The notes under the pieces are model-generated. The model saw only the letters and a list, made by a program, of their open reading frames with translations. It was not told where the DNA came from and did not search any database. This document shows, piece after piece, positions 1-13,900 of a stretch of 64,000 bases of DNA (position 1 is the first letter of the stretch; each line of letters starts with the position of its first letter). Both the position numbers and the translations under genes were made by a program. The stretch is taken from NCBI GenBank assembly GCA_930367215.1, contig OV884059.1, positions 34,897,882 to 34,961,881 on the forward strand, written 5' to 3'. Origin of the DNA: Pollenia angustigena (Eukaryota; Arthropoda; Insecta; Diptera; Polleniidae).

Positions 1-243
1 TTTAATTAAGAAACTAATTATTTTTTAAAAATTATTATTTTTTTAAATGCAATACATATCAATTTTGTCGTCGAAAAAACTCTGATTTTCATATCAAATA
101 TTAAGAGAACATTTTCGCGATCTTAGGACAACAAGGAACTAACTTACATGTAATTTTGATGCAAAAAGAACTTCCTTGTTCTAAGGTCGCAATTTATTAG
201 TAATATTATTAACTTGTTTATTAATTTTTGTTTTTAGATAAAA

Positions 244-3200
244 ATGAAACAGTTTAATATATCGGTCATCGGCTTGTCCGGGACTGAAAAGGATAGAGGC
301 CAAGTTGGCGTAGGTAAATCGTGCCTGTGCAATAGATTTATACGGCCAATGGCAGATGATTACTTTATAGATCACATATCAGTGTTAAGTCAGGTAAGAA
401 AATAAATAAAACAATGTTCTTAATAATTTTGTACACATTTTGTTTTTTGTTTTTATTTTAGAGTGATTTTAGCGGTAGAATTGTGAATAATGATCATTTT
501 CTTTACTGGGGTGATGTACACAAAACAACTGATGAGGGTACGGAATATACATTTCACATAATTGAACAAACAGAATTCATGGACGATTCAACATTCCAAC
601 CGTTTAAGGTTGGCAAAATGGAACCGTATATTAAGCGATGTACGGCCACAAAAGTATTCTCTGCCGAAAAGCTCATGTACATTTGTAAAAATCAGTTGGG
701 CATTGAAAAGGAGTATGAACAAAAAATTATACCGGATGGTCGTTTGGCTATCGATGGTTTTGTTGTCGTTTTCGATGTGAGTCCTGTGCCAAACAGAAGT
801 ATAGAGAAACAAGTAGAGTTTATTCAAAATGCCATTACTTTGATATTGAAAAATAAGAAACCCCTAGTGCTTGTGACAACAAAAAATGACGACTCAAATG
901 AAATGTACGTTCGGGAAGCTGAAAAAATTTGCCAACGTAAGGAATATAAAGGAACAGTGCAGTTGATTGAAACGTCGGCACACGAGTCTATAAATACAGA
1001 TTTGGCATTTCTAGTGTTGGCTCAAATGATTGAAAAAGTAAAAAACCGCATTAAAATTATACCATATCATGAGGCTGCCCGATCACGAAAGGAATTGCTA
1101 GAAAGTCGCTCAGAAGCCGTGACCCGACTGATACGTAATCAAATTACCGATTATCATATATTATGGTCACAAGGATCAAAAATGCTTGCCCAATTTAGAG
1201 AGTGGACTGAATTTCTCAATATATTTGGTCATGATGCTGGACAGAAGCTATTTAGACGGCATATGAAAAAATTAAGAGATGATCATATGAATAAAAAGTT
1301 ACATCAGTATTTGGATAAGTTTGCACGAACTCTAGAATATATGTTGCCCGACATAAATGCTCTATCAGCAAACGATGACGATGTGTGGGAATGTGCCAAG
1401 GGTTATATTCGAAACCATTTAGAATTTGACCAATATTTTTTTGAGTGTCTCCAGGCGTCTTGGCAGGAACTGGTAGACATGGACGAAACTGAAGATGAAC
1501 TTCGCATACCGTTTGATGTTTTGGAAACTTCTGAAGCGGAGACAGTGTTTAGGAATTTCTTAAATTCAGTGCAACAAGATAAAAAGAAAATCGGGTAAAA
1601 ATCTTTTATTTAACTCGAACTTATATTAAGCAAATTTACTTGTGGCTATTTTTGTACCCACGCCACAATAGTCGAGAGGATATTATGCATTTGTGCTGGT
1701 ATTTGTAACACCTTAATATATTGGTACAAGACCCACCTTAAAGTATCCCGATCGACTGAGAAACAATTTCTTAGTCGATCTATCGATGTCCGTCCGACTG
1801 GCTGTTGGGCTGGCTGGTAGTCCATGTGAACCTTTTGCGCAAAGTATATGTCGCAATTTTAGTGTTCATTTTTTGAAATTGCTTCTAATTGGCATAAGGA
1901 CCAAACCTATTGAAAATGGGCCGAATCAGTACATAATTTTACATAGCCCCCATACAAAGCTTCTTTCCGGAAAAGAGTATTTGTGCTCATACAGCATCTT
2001 TTTATGCTGGTATTAAGATACAATTTGGTCCAAACTAATTTTATTGCAATCAAAATCATCTTACCAAATTTTATTGGAATCAGTCCATATTTGACCATAG
2101 CTCCCATATAAAAACTACTATCCAATAGGAATAACCTTGGTGATTGGGTCACTTGACATGAAATCCCCCATATATAAAAAAAAAATGTTGGTCGGACTTA
2201 ACCGACTATACTTTCATACTTGTTTATTTTGTAACAAATTCAAAATTAAATTTATTATATTTTATTTTCAAGCTGGAAACAACAATTTAAAATGCTATTA
2301 GAGGAGTCTGGCTTCGTTACCCCTGGTAAACAACTGTCGGAAGTTCGGGTTTTGTTTATGGGACGTGAATGTTTCGAGGCATTATCGGAACATGATTGTC
2401 AGCAAATCTATGACATTCATCAAGATGAAATTGTCGAAAAAAGCAAGCAAAACTTTGTGGAACTGCTTTTGGAACATGCTCAGTTTTTTCAGCAATTTAA
2501 AAATGTTGATATTATAACCCAAGAAGATGTTAGGCAAATAACTGATGTCTTACAAGATGATTCCAGGTAATTATTTAATACTCCCATATCATACGATGCT
2601 TATTAGAGTTCGTTTGCAGATATAAGATACTGGATCGTTTGGATCAGGAACGGAGAGTTATTTTGTTTCAACATCTAGGCTTTATGCATTGTCCCATACG
2701 TGACCATTGTCCGTTTTACCATAGTTGTGTCGACAATTTAGTCGAAGAAATTTTAGCTGATAAATCTGGTGTTAATCTTAAAACCTTGGGTGGCGGTGTT
2801 GTTGTCGGCGGAGGTATCAACTGGAAGAATCAAAGCCCCGACAAAACACTGAATTTGCTCATTGTGGGCTCCGAACACTTAGCCAGTGATTTGCTCAACG
2901 ACATTCGCATGTGTACAGGTTCGAAGGGTGAATATATCTACGAAAATCAAACGTACTACCTTAACTATCGCATTGCAAATGGTGATATGGAAGCATTTAA
3001 GGCTATTGATGTCTATTCAAGCGGTGAGTCAATAACTAAAAATGGAATTCATTTAAAATTATATAAATTAATAAAATATTTATATGTTGACAGGATTAAT
3101 TTGTGTCTATTCAAATCAACAGTCATTTGAAACTCTTAAGGATAATCTAGAGAGAACGTTACTTTGTAATTTAGAGTTGGAAGACAAATTTGAAAATCTA

Positions 3201-4428
3201 CCAATTGTTCTCGTTTACCAGCCTCAAGATTTAAAAGAAAGTGAAATTGAATATTTGCGCAACGAAGGCTTAAGATTGGCTGAAATGTTGCACTGCGATT
3301 TTATTGATCACCAGCAAAATCATCAGAAATATGTGTATGACATTTTAAACATTGTGATTGATTCTTTAAGGGTTACAGAAATGAAATCTCTAGAATCGTT
3401 TCCACCAAATCAAACAGATTTACGCATATTGGTTTGCATGTTCTGTGGTGACCAATATGATATAGAAAACATCATAAATCCCTTAACAGCTGAGTCAACA
3501 TTTTGCAAAGCAGCCGAACATTCCGTAGTAATTGATGTTTTCATAGGCGACTCTAAAAAACGAGTCGAATTTATAATTTCTTCATATCATGGTATAAATC
3601 AATATCGTGATGAATTAATACATGGTTTTATTTTTGTCTATTCAGCCAAAAGACGCTCTTCATTGGCAAATTTAAAGTAAGTACAACCACATTGCTGAAA
3701 TACAAAAAAGAAGTCGGCGTTTTATTAGTTTTTTCTTTTTACAGTATATTAGTTTCACAAAACTCTAACATACCACTACAGATAGTGGCTATAACAGAAA
3801 GTGGTGGTGCCAATGCATTTTTTAGTAGCGAAATTTGTCAATTTCTAATAACGGAAGGTAACTCATTAGCTGATCGTTACAAATCTAGTTTTATGACATT
3901 TTCGGCAGATCAATATGTTAAATGTAAGTTAAGAAAATATCGACAACTAATCAAATAAGTAATTTTGCATAACTTTTATTTCAATTATTTAAAAACTTTA
4001 ACTTCTGCCCTGATTAATAAGTCTTTTTTGTTTAAATACTTTTCTGTTTTCAGTTGCTTTCTATAGTCCATTCTTAAAGAATGCTTGGGACAACAAGTAT
4101 GAAGTAGAAAATTTACATGTTGAAGAGTCAATTACATTGGATTCGGGAGAAGGTACATTGGAGAATTCAGTGAATCAGTTGCCGAGACCACCGCCACGTC
4201 ACGAAAGTTATATGCTTTCCAGTACCCTAGGTACCGATGGCTCTGGTAGCGAAAATTACGAAATGCTTCCTACTCGTTCTCTAAATTCATTAAATGGTAA
4301 GTTTAGTTTTTAATATCGTCTTATAAGGTGGGGAATTCTTTTCACACTATCGTTTTTAGAAGAAAGAGACATATCGTTAGATGAAATCTATGAAGAAAGC
4401 AACGAAAAGCCAAAAATGCTTCATCAAA
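244..4428 (+). CDS. RhoGAPp190: p190 RhoGAP exons 1-8 (GTPase, FF, pseudoGTPase)
   Basis: Eight exons separated by short introns of 53-130 bp, except intron 2 (1595-2272), which is 678 bp because of an inserted repeat. Exon 1 encodes the N-terminal GTPase P-loop. Exon 2 carries the rest of the GTPase fold, including NNDHFLYWG and the [11 protein letters not shown] strand, then the first FF repeats. Exons 3-4 finish the FF region (cysteine-rich [13 protein letters not shown]). Exons 4-6 encode the two pseudo-GTPase domains ([21 protein letters not shown]). Exons 7-8 are the tyrosine- and proline-containing linker ([20 protein letters not shown]). An acceptor-like tttttag at 231-237 just before the ATG suggests an upstream noncoding exon outside or near the window edge. 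Confidence 0.95.
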
Positions 4429-7400
4429 GTAAGTAACTTTTTTCCAAGTCTTTTTATGAGATTTGTCATACGTTCACCCACAAAATTTGCAATTAATAAT
4501 CAAACTTTCTTTTAATAATAGAAACAAAGTTAAAACTTAAAGATTTGACTTATAAATTAAAATAGTGAACACGCACTTAAATTGTGGTCGTTCGTTGAAA
4601 ATACTTCGTCTGTTGTTGCATTTTCTGCTCAAAACATGATCAAATGGGCGAATCGAACCAGAAGGTTAAAAAATCAACAAATTTTATTGATGGCTTAATA
4701 AAATAATGTTGGGTAATTGTAAAGGGGGGCTCTAGTAGATCGTGAACTCGTTTCTGTTATTTACTTTATTCACCAGGGGCGAATATTTTGGCGATTGAAA
4801 ATTTTGCTAACGAAATTTAGTATCGTTGATATAAAATTCACCCTAGACTTACAGGCGTACCTAAACAAGAGCGGAAGGCGGAACGTTTTCTTCCGCTTAG
4901 CTTTTACGCTGATATGCCATACCTAAACAAGAGCGTAAACGTTGTGCCAAAAGCAGCAGTGTTAACTTTCTTGTTTAATAAAACCCACATAATAGAAATA
5001 AATATAAGAGAAAAACCGCTAGATTGACAAAAAACAGCTAAATTGCCATTATTTATTAACAATAGCGGCCAACTTCACTATTAAACGCGCTGTCAAAATC
5101 GGATTTTCCAATTAAAAAGCGTTGACGCCGCGCTATTTAGGGATGCTTCATACAAATTGTATGGGCATGAGAATTTTTGACAGCTAGAAAACGCTTTCCG
5201 CTCTTGTTTAGGTATGGCTGTAAGATGAATTTTTGACATTTTATCAATACACTTAAACAAAAAATTTTTTGCACAATTTCCAAAAAGTATAAAAAATTTT
5301 GTATTTTGAGTATGCCTCTCTCATTGGGCAGTTAATATACATATTAGCGAAATTTACGGTTTTTGAGCTCACCGTAGTCGCTTCTAGCAAGTCATGGACA
5401 GATTTGTCTCTAACACGCTAAATTAAAAAGTTAAACACACCTTTATATGCAAATACTCTGTGCAGACCTGGTTGAACCTCGTAGGGTTTAGAATTTAGTC
5501 TACTTTTACTTCAGCATCCATTTATATGGAATTATAACTGGCGTTAATAATAATTTTTATAAATTGCAATAATTTTTTTTTACTGAAAATGTGTGTGTCT
5601 CTTTCATAATGAAGGAAACGGCGAATACTAAATGCATTCGTTTAACAATTTAATTAGGAAGTCTCTTATCGCATAAGAGTCAGTCGGTGTTACCATTTTG
5701 CAGGTTATAAGCCTTTTCATAGCGATTTTGTACGCTAACCCTAAAGAATTTTAAGCAAGGTCATCGCATATGCTCATAAAACATTTCTTTTTTGCTTTTT
5801 TAAAGGCGTTTAACACTCCTTTTTTAATTTAAAAATTTCATAAAGTTGAAGATCTACGGACTTAAATACACTCCAATCTTATTTAAGCGATATTTTCACT
5901 CCACCAATACACTGGGGTTTTCCTATGTCATTTTCTTCTCCTTTTCATTGACATATCACATGCGTGGAATACTTTGCTTATAAGTCTCTTAGGAGCCTTC
6001 TTATGTGCTCCACCTATTTCCCAGTTCGTTAGATACGCTCTTAATATTTCTCGGCCGAATATTTTACATTTCTAGCCATACACCTCTGTGTTATTTTATT
6101 GCAATTTGCAGACCCATTAGGTGCATCGAGGTAATCCATTACTATCGCCTTGTGGTCACTATGGGTATAGGTGTCCCTAATACTCCCTGTTATGCGGTTC
6201 GCAATGTAATTGCTGGTTAATGCAATGTCTATTAGCGAACCGCATCCATTGCGGCTAAAAGCTTACTCGTTGCACCATGTTCAAATTGTCAAGAGCTTCC
6301 AGAAATATTCTTCCTGACGAGGTTGTACGGTGGCTCCACCAGTCAGTAGCCCACGGGTTAAAGTCACTCGTAATTTATACCTTCCTTTCCTTAGCTGCGT
6401 CAAACAATAAGCTATCTACTATATTTTTGAACTCTTCGGTACTGTGTCGCGGGGCAATATTGCAACTATATACAGTTATATCAGAACAGTGTCCCGAACA
6501 AAACCATTCGTAGTTGAAATTGGGTCTCTTGTCATCTTCCCGTTTAATACCCAAATTGCTAAAGTTTTCGTTGTGTCATTTATCCATGCTGGTGTTTCCT
6601 CTCTCTTGTATGGTTAACTTAAAAGAACTACATCTATATTTAATTCAATTACACTTGGTCTCAATAGAGACTGTGCTGCGTCACAATGGTAAGACTCAGC
6701 TGTAATAATCTCATGCCCTTGACTTATAACCTCCTGTTTTTCTCGCATAGAAACATGAAGGCTGGTTTTAGCAAGCCTTTATCTTATGTCCATTCACTTA
6801 TGCACGTTTCCTATAATCGTTACAAGTTCTACAGTTTACCGCTATGTGTCCGAAGTCAAGGCATTTCTAACACCTTTTTGACAGAAATTTTTGTCGAATT
6901 CTGCAAACCCAATTTGATTTTCCCATCATCCATCAAAATATTATCCTGCGGGACACCAAGACTAACTGTTGCAGTTCGGCTACCTCAGTATGCCGTCCTA
7001 ATTGTGCTGGTTGAAGACATTTATATGAAAATTTCCTTAGTGCTACAAGGACTACCTCTTCTGTCGTAACTTCATTGATATCATTAATTGCTATAGTCTT
7101 CTCCTGACCAGCAGCACGTGCTTCTGTACCTCCGTGACAGCGTCTCGAAATTGAAGCAGGTGTTCATGCTCTGGCTTATTAAGCTCAAGTATCAATTTGC
7201 CATTCGTGGTTTTCCTTATGTCTTTCATGTTCTCACCAAGAACGGTTAGTCTAGGGTCACTATTGGCACTTTTATGGTAATCGGCGTAGATCCAGTAATT
7301 AATGCGCCGGGTCGAGTTGGACGGCTTCGTCTTCTTTTACGAACTTTTGCCACTTATTGTTAATATTCCAATTTTCCCCTTAAGGAGTTTCTTTAATGGA

Positions 7401-7910
7401 TGGTTCCCTAGTAAGTTCTGCACTATTTTCCCTATATTGTGGCTCTATATTGTCCTTCTTCCCAGGTTTATTTTCCTTAGGACTCAACACCTTTGATGGT
7501 CTTTTTCTTACTGGAGTTGCAAGCCTTCTGCGAACTCTCGTTCATCTGTCTGTATTAGTTTGTCGTCTACCGCTCCCTTTGTTTCCCTGTAAGATTTTTC
7601 ACCACCATCTTCTTTTGGATGTATATAAAGCGCTTGTATTCATTTAGCCATTGATACAATGTAGTTGCGGACATTTGTTCGCACTTTCAAGAAATCTATT
7701 AGCTTCGAGATATTTTCGCCTAGTTTCGCAAAGTTTGACGACTATTTAGGCACTTCGGGATCCACTATTGCATTTGCATCACTATATTAACCGCGTTTGG
7801 AGTTCTTTTAATCACCGAGTTTCTATCAAAAGGTAATTGTTCTGCTGGGTTAATTTTGCTTGTAACATTTTGTTTTGCCCTAGCCAAACTCACCGGGTTA
7901 ACAATGTAAA

Positions 7911-7941
<31 letters not shown>

Positions 7942-10900
7942 TGTATGTATGTATGTATGTATGTATGTATGTATGTATGTATGTATGTATGTATGTATGT
8001 ATGTATGTATGTATGTATGTATGTATGTATGTATGTATGTTTTTTTTTTCCATTAGGCAGGTGTAAAATCTTGCATAAGATTCCCGTGTCCCTCTTGACC
8101 CCGGGATATGTCGGATTCCTACCGACTAAAAAACACCTCCTGCGTCATTCAGCACCCTGCGGAACTGTCCCTAGAGATACTGCATCGCAGGGTCCGAAAG
8201 CCATATTTAGGCTGCGTCCATTGTTTGAGCTTTCCTTAGTCTCTCCTCTATTACTAATTTTTGATGGATGTTTTTAATCATTGAGCATACTATGTCCCAG
8301 TGTTCCTTTCTGTTGAGAATTATACTTATAATGTTTTCAACGTGCAGCTGTGTCCCAATCTCTTCTTCTGCTTTCTGCCGATCGTACCTAAAGCGTGGGC
8401 AGTGGAACATGACGTGTTCTGGATCATCTTCTTGATTCGAACATGTAGGACAGTATGGACTACTGTCCAGGCCAAATCTGTACAGGTAGCTTCGGTAACC
8501 TCCATGACCAGAAAGGAATTGCGTCAAGTAGTAGTTTACCTCCCCATGTCTTTTGTTTAACCAATTATTTATTTCCGGAATAAGTTTGAAAGTCCATCTC
8601 CCCTTGCGGCTGGCTTCCCACCTACTCTGCCATTGTCTTATAGATTTTTTTCTCTCAAGTTTACGTACACTGTTGCCAGGTTGTGTTGAGGTTCTCCTTA
8701 TATCATCTTCATCTGCTAAGATATCTATGGGAATCATTCCAGATATGACTTGGGCCGCTTCATCAGAATTGGTTCGATATGAGCAGCATACTCGTAGTGC
8801 AGATAGTCTGTATACCGACTTCAGTTTCTTCGCTATGCTTTTTACTTTTAAAGCTCCTGTCCATATGGGGGCGGAATATAGTATAACTGAACTCACCACT
8901 GTGGACATAATTCTCCTTTTACATTGCCTAGGTCCACCTACATTTGGCATCATTCTTTCCAGTGCTGCTCTGACGTTTGCCGCCTTGTTAGCAATGTACT
9001 CAACATGTGTTCTGAAGTTGAGTCGCGCATCAATAAAAACTCCCAGATATTTCAAACTCGGTTTTGAGGTAATTTGATGTTCTCCCACCAGGATTCTAAT
9101 ATTTTCTCGTTTTCGCCTGCTTGAAACGAGTACTACGACCTCAGTCTTATGTTCTGCGAGCTCAAGACCTGCACTTTTCATCCAATTTTGGATAGTCCAG
9201 ACTACTTCGTTGGAGATAAGCTCAACTTCGTCTACAAATCTTGCCGCGACAGTGACAGCTATGTCGTCGGCGAATCCTATAATGTTTGCTTCTACCGGGA
9301 TATCCAGCTCGAGTACATCGTTGTACATTATGTTCCACAGAAGCGGGCCAAGCACCGAGCCTTGCGGAACTCCTGCAGTGACTTGGTGTGTTACGACGCC
9401 TTCATCGGTGTTGTAGCACAGCTTCCTGTCTGTGAAGTAGCTTTCTATTACCTTAGCTAGGCATGTCGGTATGCCAATTCTATTTAGTTTTCCGATTATT
9501 TTTGACCAAATTGCAGAGTTAAATGCGTTCTTTACGTCCAGCGTTATTATGGCACAGTATTTTTTATTTGCTCCCTTCCCTTCTATCGCAGTTCGGGCAT
9601 TTTCTATCACCATACGTATCGCATCGATTGTCGATCTAGCTTTCCGGAATCCGTGTTGTCGGTTCGAAAGCCCGCCCTTTGCCTCTACAATGGGCAGCAA
9701 TCTATTACATATGATTTTCTCAAAAATTTTCCCATTCGTGCCGAGTAGACATATTGGCCTATACGATGAGGGAACACCTTGTGGTTTATTGGGTTTTGGT
9801 ATTAGCACCAGATTTTGCTTTTTCCACTGTTTTGGGAAGACTCCTTTCTTTAAGCATTCGTTGAATACCTCCACGAATAAGTTTGTTGCTGCTTTAATCG
9901 CGACCTTAAGAGCGTTGTTTGGGATTCCATCCGGCCCTGGAGCTTTGTTGTCTCCGATTCTCTCAGTTATATTGAGCACTTCCTCTTCTGTTACCAGCGG
10001 TATGTTTTCCGTTTGTGTTATACTTGTCGCGACTCGAGTTACACTCTCATGCTCTGGGAACAAGGATTTTACAATTCTTTCTAGCAGGACTGGACTGTAT
10101 GTATGTATGTATGTATGTATGTATGTATGTATGTATGTATGTATACATACTACAGTAGTTTTAAATCTTCTCCTTAGTAGTCCAAAGGTGGGTTATATGG
10201 TCCTCCCCTAGGACATCGTAATGTTAAATAGACCATGATTTTTCCATACGTTTGGGTTACTTTTGGACTAGTCCTGGTCCCTTGTGGGCTACTCTTTACA
10301 CGCGTGTTTGGACTGTTCCTATTATTTGCAGGGCAATGTAAAATATGTATGTATATATGAATGTGTCTATGTATTTATATATGAATGTACGTTTTAAGTC
10401 ATCAACAAAATTTATACTATTAAAACCCAAATTGTGGGCTTCGGGGTAACTTTTTTATTTCTCTTTTTGTTGTGGTGAAAATGATTTGAAACTTATTTAC
10501 ATACTTTACGATTGCAGCTTTGTTATCTGTTCCACACTACTACATGTATTTTTAATTTAACAAATAACAATTAAACATACGTATCTCTATCACACCCTTC
10601 ATCCAGAATGTTGGGTATATACTTATGCTTTTAGTTTTATTTCATTTGGTTTTGTAGTTAATTTACCATATTACCGTGAACATTCTAAAAGATCCCCAGA
10701 AAAACTACCTTTTAGATATTTTTTATTTGTTTATTAAAAAAAAAACAATAAATAAAAATAATGTTTATTATGTATGTTATTGTCATAAAGGATTCCAGAT
10801 ATTTCCTCCTCCAACAACTCCTCCAGAGCCAGCTCCTCCAGATCATCAGCTCATTACATGCTCTTATAAGAGTCAATTTGTATCAGCTTCCGAGTCTAGT

Positions 10901-13900
10901 TTGGAAGAAATAACATGTAATTGATTGTTTTCATTAAACTATAATTTACACAAAATTCGTCATTTATTTAATTTCATTATTTGTATTCCATTTATTTCTT
11001 TTTCAATAAATGATTTTTATAAGCAGCGGATGTCAGCGGGTCAAAGGATTCATTGGCTACACATGATGCAGGTTAAAAATTTTGTCAATTATAGTATTTT
11101 TTTTTTTACTAAAATTTGTTGTTATCTTCAACTTTTATTTCTTAATATTTTTTTTTTCAAATATTTTGTTATTACTTAGTTGTTTTTAAGTTGTTGCACA
11201 ATTGTATTTTGTCTAAATTCATCTGCTATCTTAAGCACAAGTATCGTTAGATGTTATTCTTTCTACCCACCTCTGGTGAAAATTTTATAAAACTATTTAT
11301 ACTAATAAGTCGAATGAATACCTTGACTTTATCACATTATTTTAAATTATTCAGTATAAAAAATACTATTCCTGACTACGCGTTATATCGGAAATACCGA
11401 TCGGTATTTTGCAAAATCCTAGCTCTATGATCGTGTTAGTAAGAAATACGCTTACGTTGCTGTTGCAATTTACGCGTGCAAAATGTTAAGAGAGAATTTC
11501 TTGTTTTGAGAGTGTTTCAAATAGTCAATTTTCTATGGAATGTATTTTTTTCTTAATTCTAGATGGTTTACACCAGAGTTCAAAAAAATTCATATATGAT
11601 CGCTCATACTTACTCATATCCCATTAAACACAAAGTCAAACCTTTGATATGAAATGACTTTATCATTTGACATCAAACACAATTCTCAAACGTTTTTTAA
11701 TTGTTTGATTTAACATTTAAATTCAAATTGATAATGATTTGAAAATAAACATTTGACATCAAATGTTTTATCAATTTGATGTCAAATTGGTATCAAATGT
11801 TAAATTCAAATCAAAACTAAACTTGGCAATACTTAAGCGAAAAATAAATGTAAACATTAAAAATGGCGATTAAAGTAAAATTTTTACTTCGTGGTTAAAT
11901 GTGTTTTACAAGTGAACGATTTATTTTTTGTGAAAAATAAAAATTATTTGTCATTAAAATGATTAAAAATACGAATTAAAAAAAATAAAACGGGAAAGTG
12001 AAGAAATTATAAGTTTTTTGAATGATCGCGGTGCTACAATCCTCAAAATAAAAGGGAGCCTAGTAGTTTGTCTTTCCAAGAATTAGAGGACGGAAAGAAC
12101 ATTATTTCATCTTTTAGCTATGGCGCCGAATGTTTATCTCACAGTTTATTTAAATAAATAATGAATTTAAATTAAAAAAATACAATATTTTTATTTATGT
12201 TCCACATTGTATTATAATCCAAATTTGAAAAACATTTAAGAATTACGTTTGAAAGCAAGTTGAAAATAAAGGCATTTTTCAATTTGAAAATAATTTCCCC
12301 TTTTTGTTGAGAACGCTATGATTGTCAAATGATTTTCAAATCATTATCAAACGTTTGTCGTTTGAGAAAACGTTTGATTTCAAATCATTCTCAATTTGAA
12401 ATCAAACCTCCGTGTTTGTTGGGATATGAAATATTTACGTATGAATTTTTTTTGATCACTCATGAGCGATGTAATTAAAAATGTTTTCCTTACCCTTATG
12501 AGGATGAATAAGCAACAACAATTGTAAATGTTCTAACTCGCTCACGACTTTTAACTCTTAGCTAAGGTAGGAAAAAATAATATATAAATTGTTAGTGCCA
12601 GTTCACACACGTCAAGTTTGACTCGTCACGTCATGAGTTTTGAGGAGAGAGGAGAAAACTAAAACACATAAGTCAATCTTGATGTATGTGAACCGGCACT
12701 ACCAATTTATATATATTATTTTTTCCTACCTAAACTAAGAGTCTTAATTAACTATAGCGGTTTTCACTCTTTATATTAAGTGTAAAACTCTGCTTTACTT
12801 AAAACGATTTTATACTACAAAGCGTGAGTGTCTTTTTCGTTAGTATTATGAATTAAATAAGTTGCTGAGAGAGGGAGAGAGATAGATGTTGTTTCTTCAA
12901 CTGTTTTATTCTTGGTTATTTAACAAACGTGTTTACCATGGTGAAATAAATAGGTGGCAGCACTACGCCAGACGATCTTGTATTGTTTGTCTAGTCTTAA
13001 GCAGACCATACACGATTCAATTCAATTGTCAACTGAGTCGGTTGTTGTCCAAATTAAAGCGTGTATGGCCTTGTCAGTTGATTAGTTTGACGGTTGTCGA
13101 GTTGGTTGAAGAAAAATCAAAAGCTTTTGATTTTTTCAAGTTGACTACTAAGTCTTCCAATTCGATTGTACTGTGTGTGCTCAAGTCTCTTGATCAGCTG
13201 TCAAAATTAATTTTTGTAGTTAAGTATTTTAAAAATTGTCTTTTATTTCTTAAAATTTTAAAATAAATTTAAAATCTTTCAATTTAGTTGATGAAGTTGT
13301 CAACTGAGTTGAAAGACTCAGTTGACAACTGAATTTAACCGTGTTTGGGGCGCATTATGTCAAAGATTTGTTTATGTTAACAAAAAGTCCACGTTTTTTG
13401 CTGTGATTATTTTATTTTATTAAAGTTTTTGATAATTTTAAATTAAAATTAATAAGATATTGACCATAATTAAATAAAAATTAGCTAAAAGTTTATTTAT
13501 TTCATCACGTTCAGCGGCACGCTTTGATTTTTGTTTAAAGTATTTTCTGACGTAAACGGTGATATAATATCCATTTTTGTTGTAATGTTGTATTAGATGC
13601 CGTAACGATGCCACCTGCTTATTCCACAATTGTGTTTACTATAGCTTTTTGTTGGATTTTTCAACCACAGCGTAGTAAATTTTAGTCTAATACATTTTGT
13701 TGTTGCAGTGTTGTAAATATTAGTACTTTAACTAAACTAATAAGATTAAAAAGGTCTACAATGGACTTTACTATCAATCAAAATATTTGTCCTTCTGTTA
13801 AATTTTTGCTACAGAATTTGGCTCATAAATTGCAAAATCTGGAGATCCAAATGAAGTGCAAATCTAATTAAAAGGCACGATTTACTACTAACATCTTTTT

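Noticed and set aside
7837..8277. ORF with a long MYVC repeat protein
   Set aside because: It is only the translation of the (ATGT)n microsatellite.
8553..9077. Plus-strand ORFs of 80-250 codons across 8300-10211
   Set aside because: Complement of the Waldo-like RT frame, which has all the catalytic motifs on the minus strand.
7913..10144. CRISPR-like repeat array
   Set aside because: The tetranucleotide units have no spacers; this is a eukaryotic microsatellite.
10868..10924. Alternative acceptor at 10797 for exon 9
   Set aside because: Using ttccag would shift to a serine-rich frame that stops before any donor; the upstream acceptor keeps frame with exons 10 and 11.
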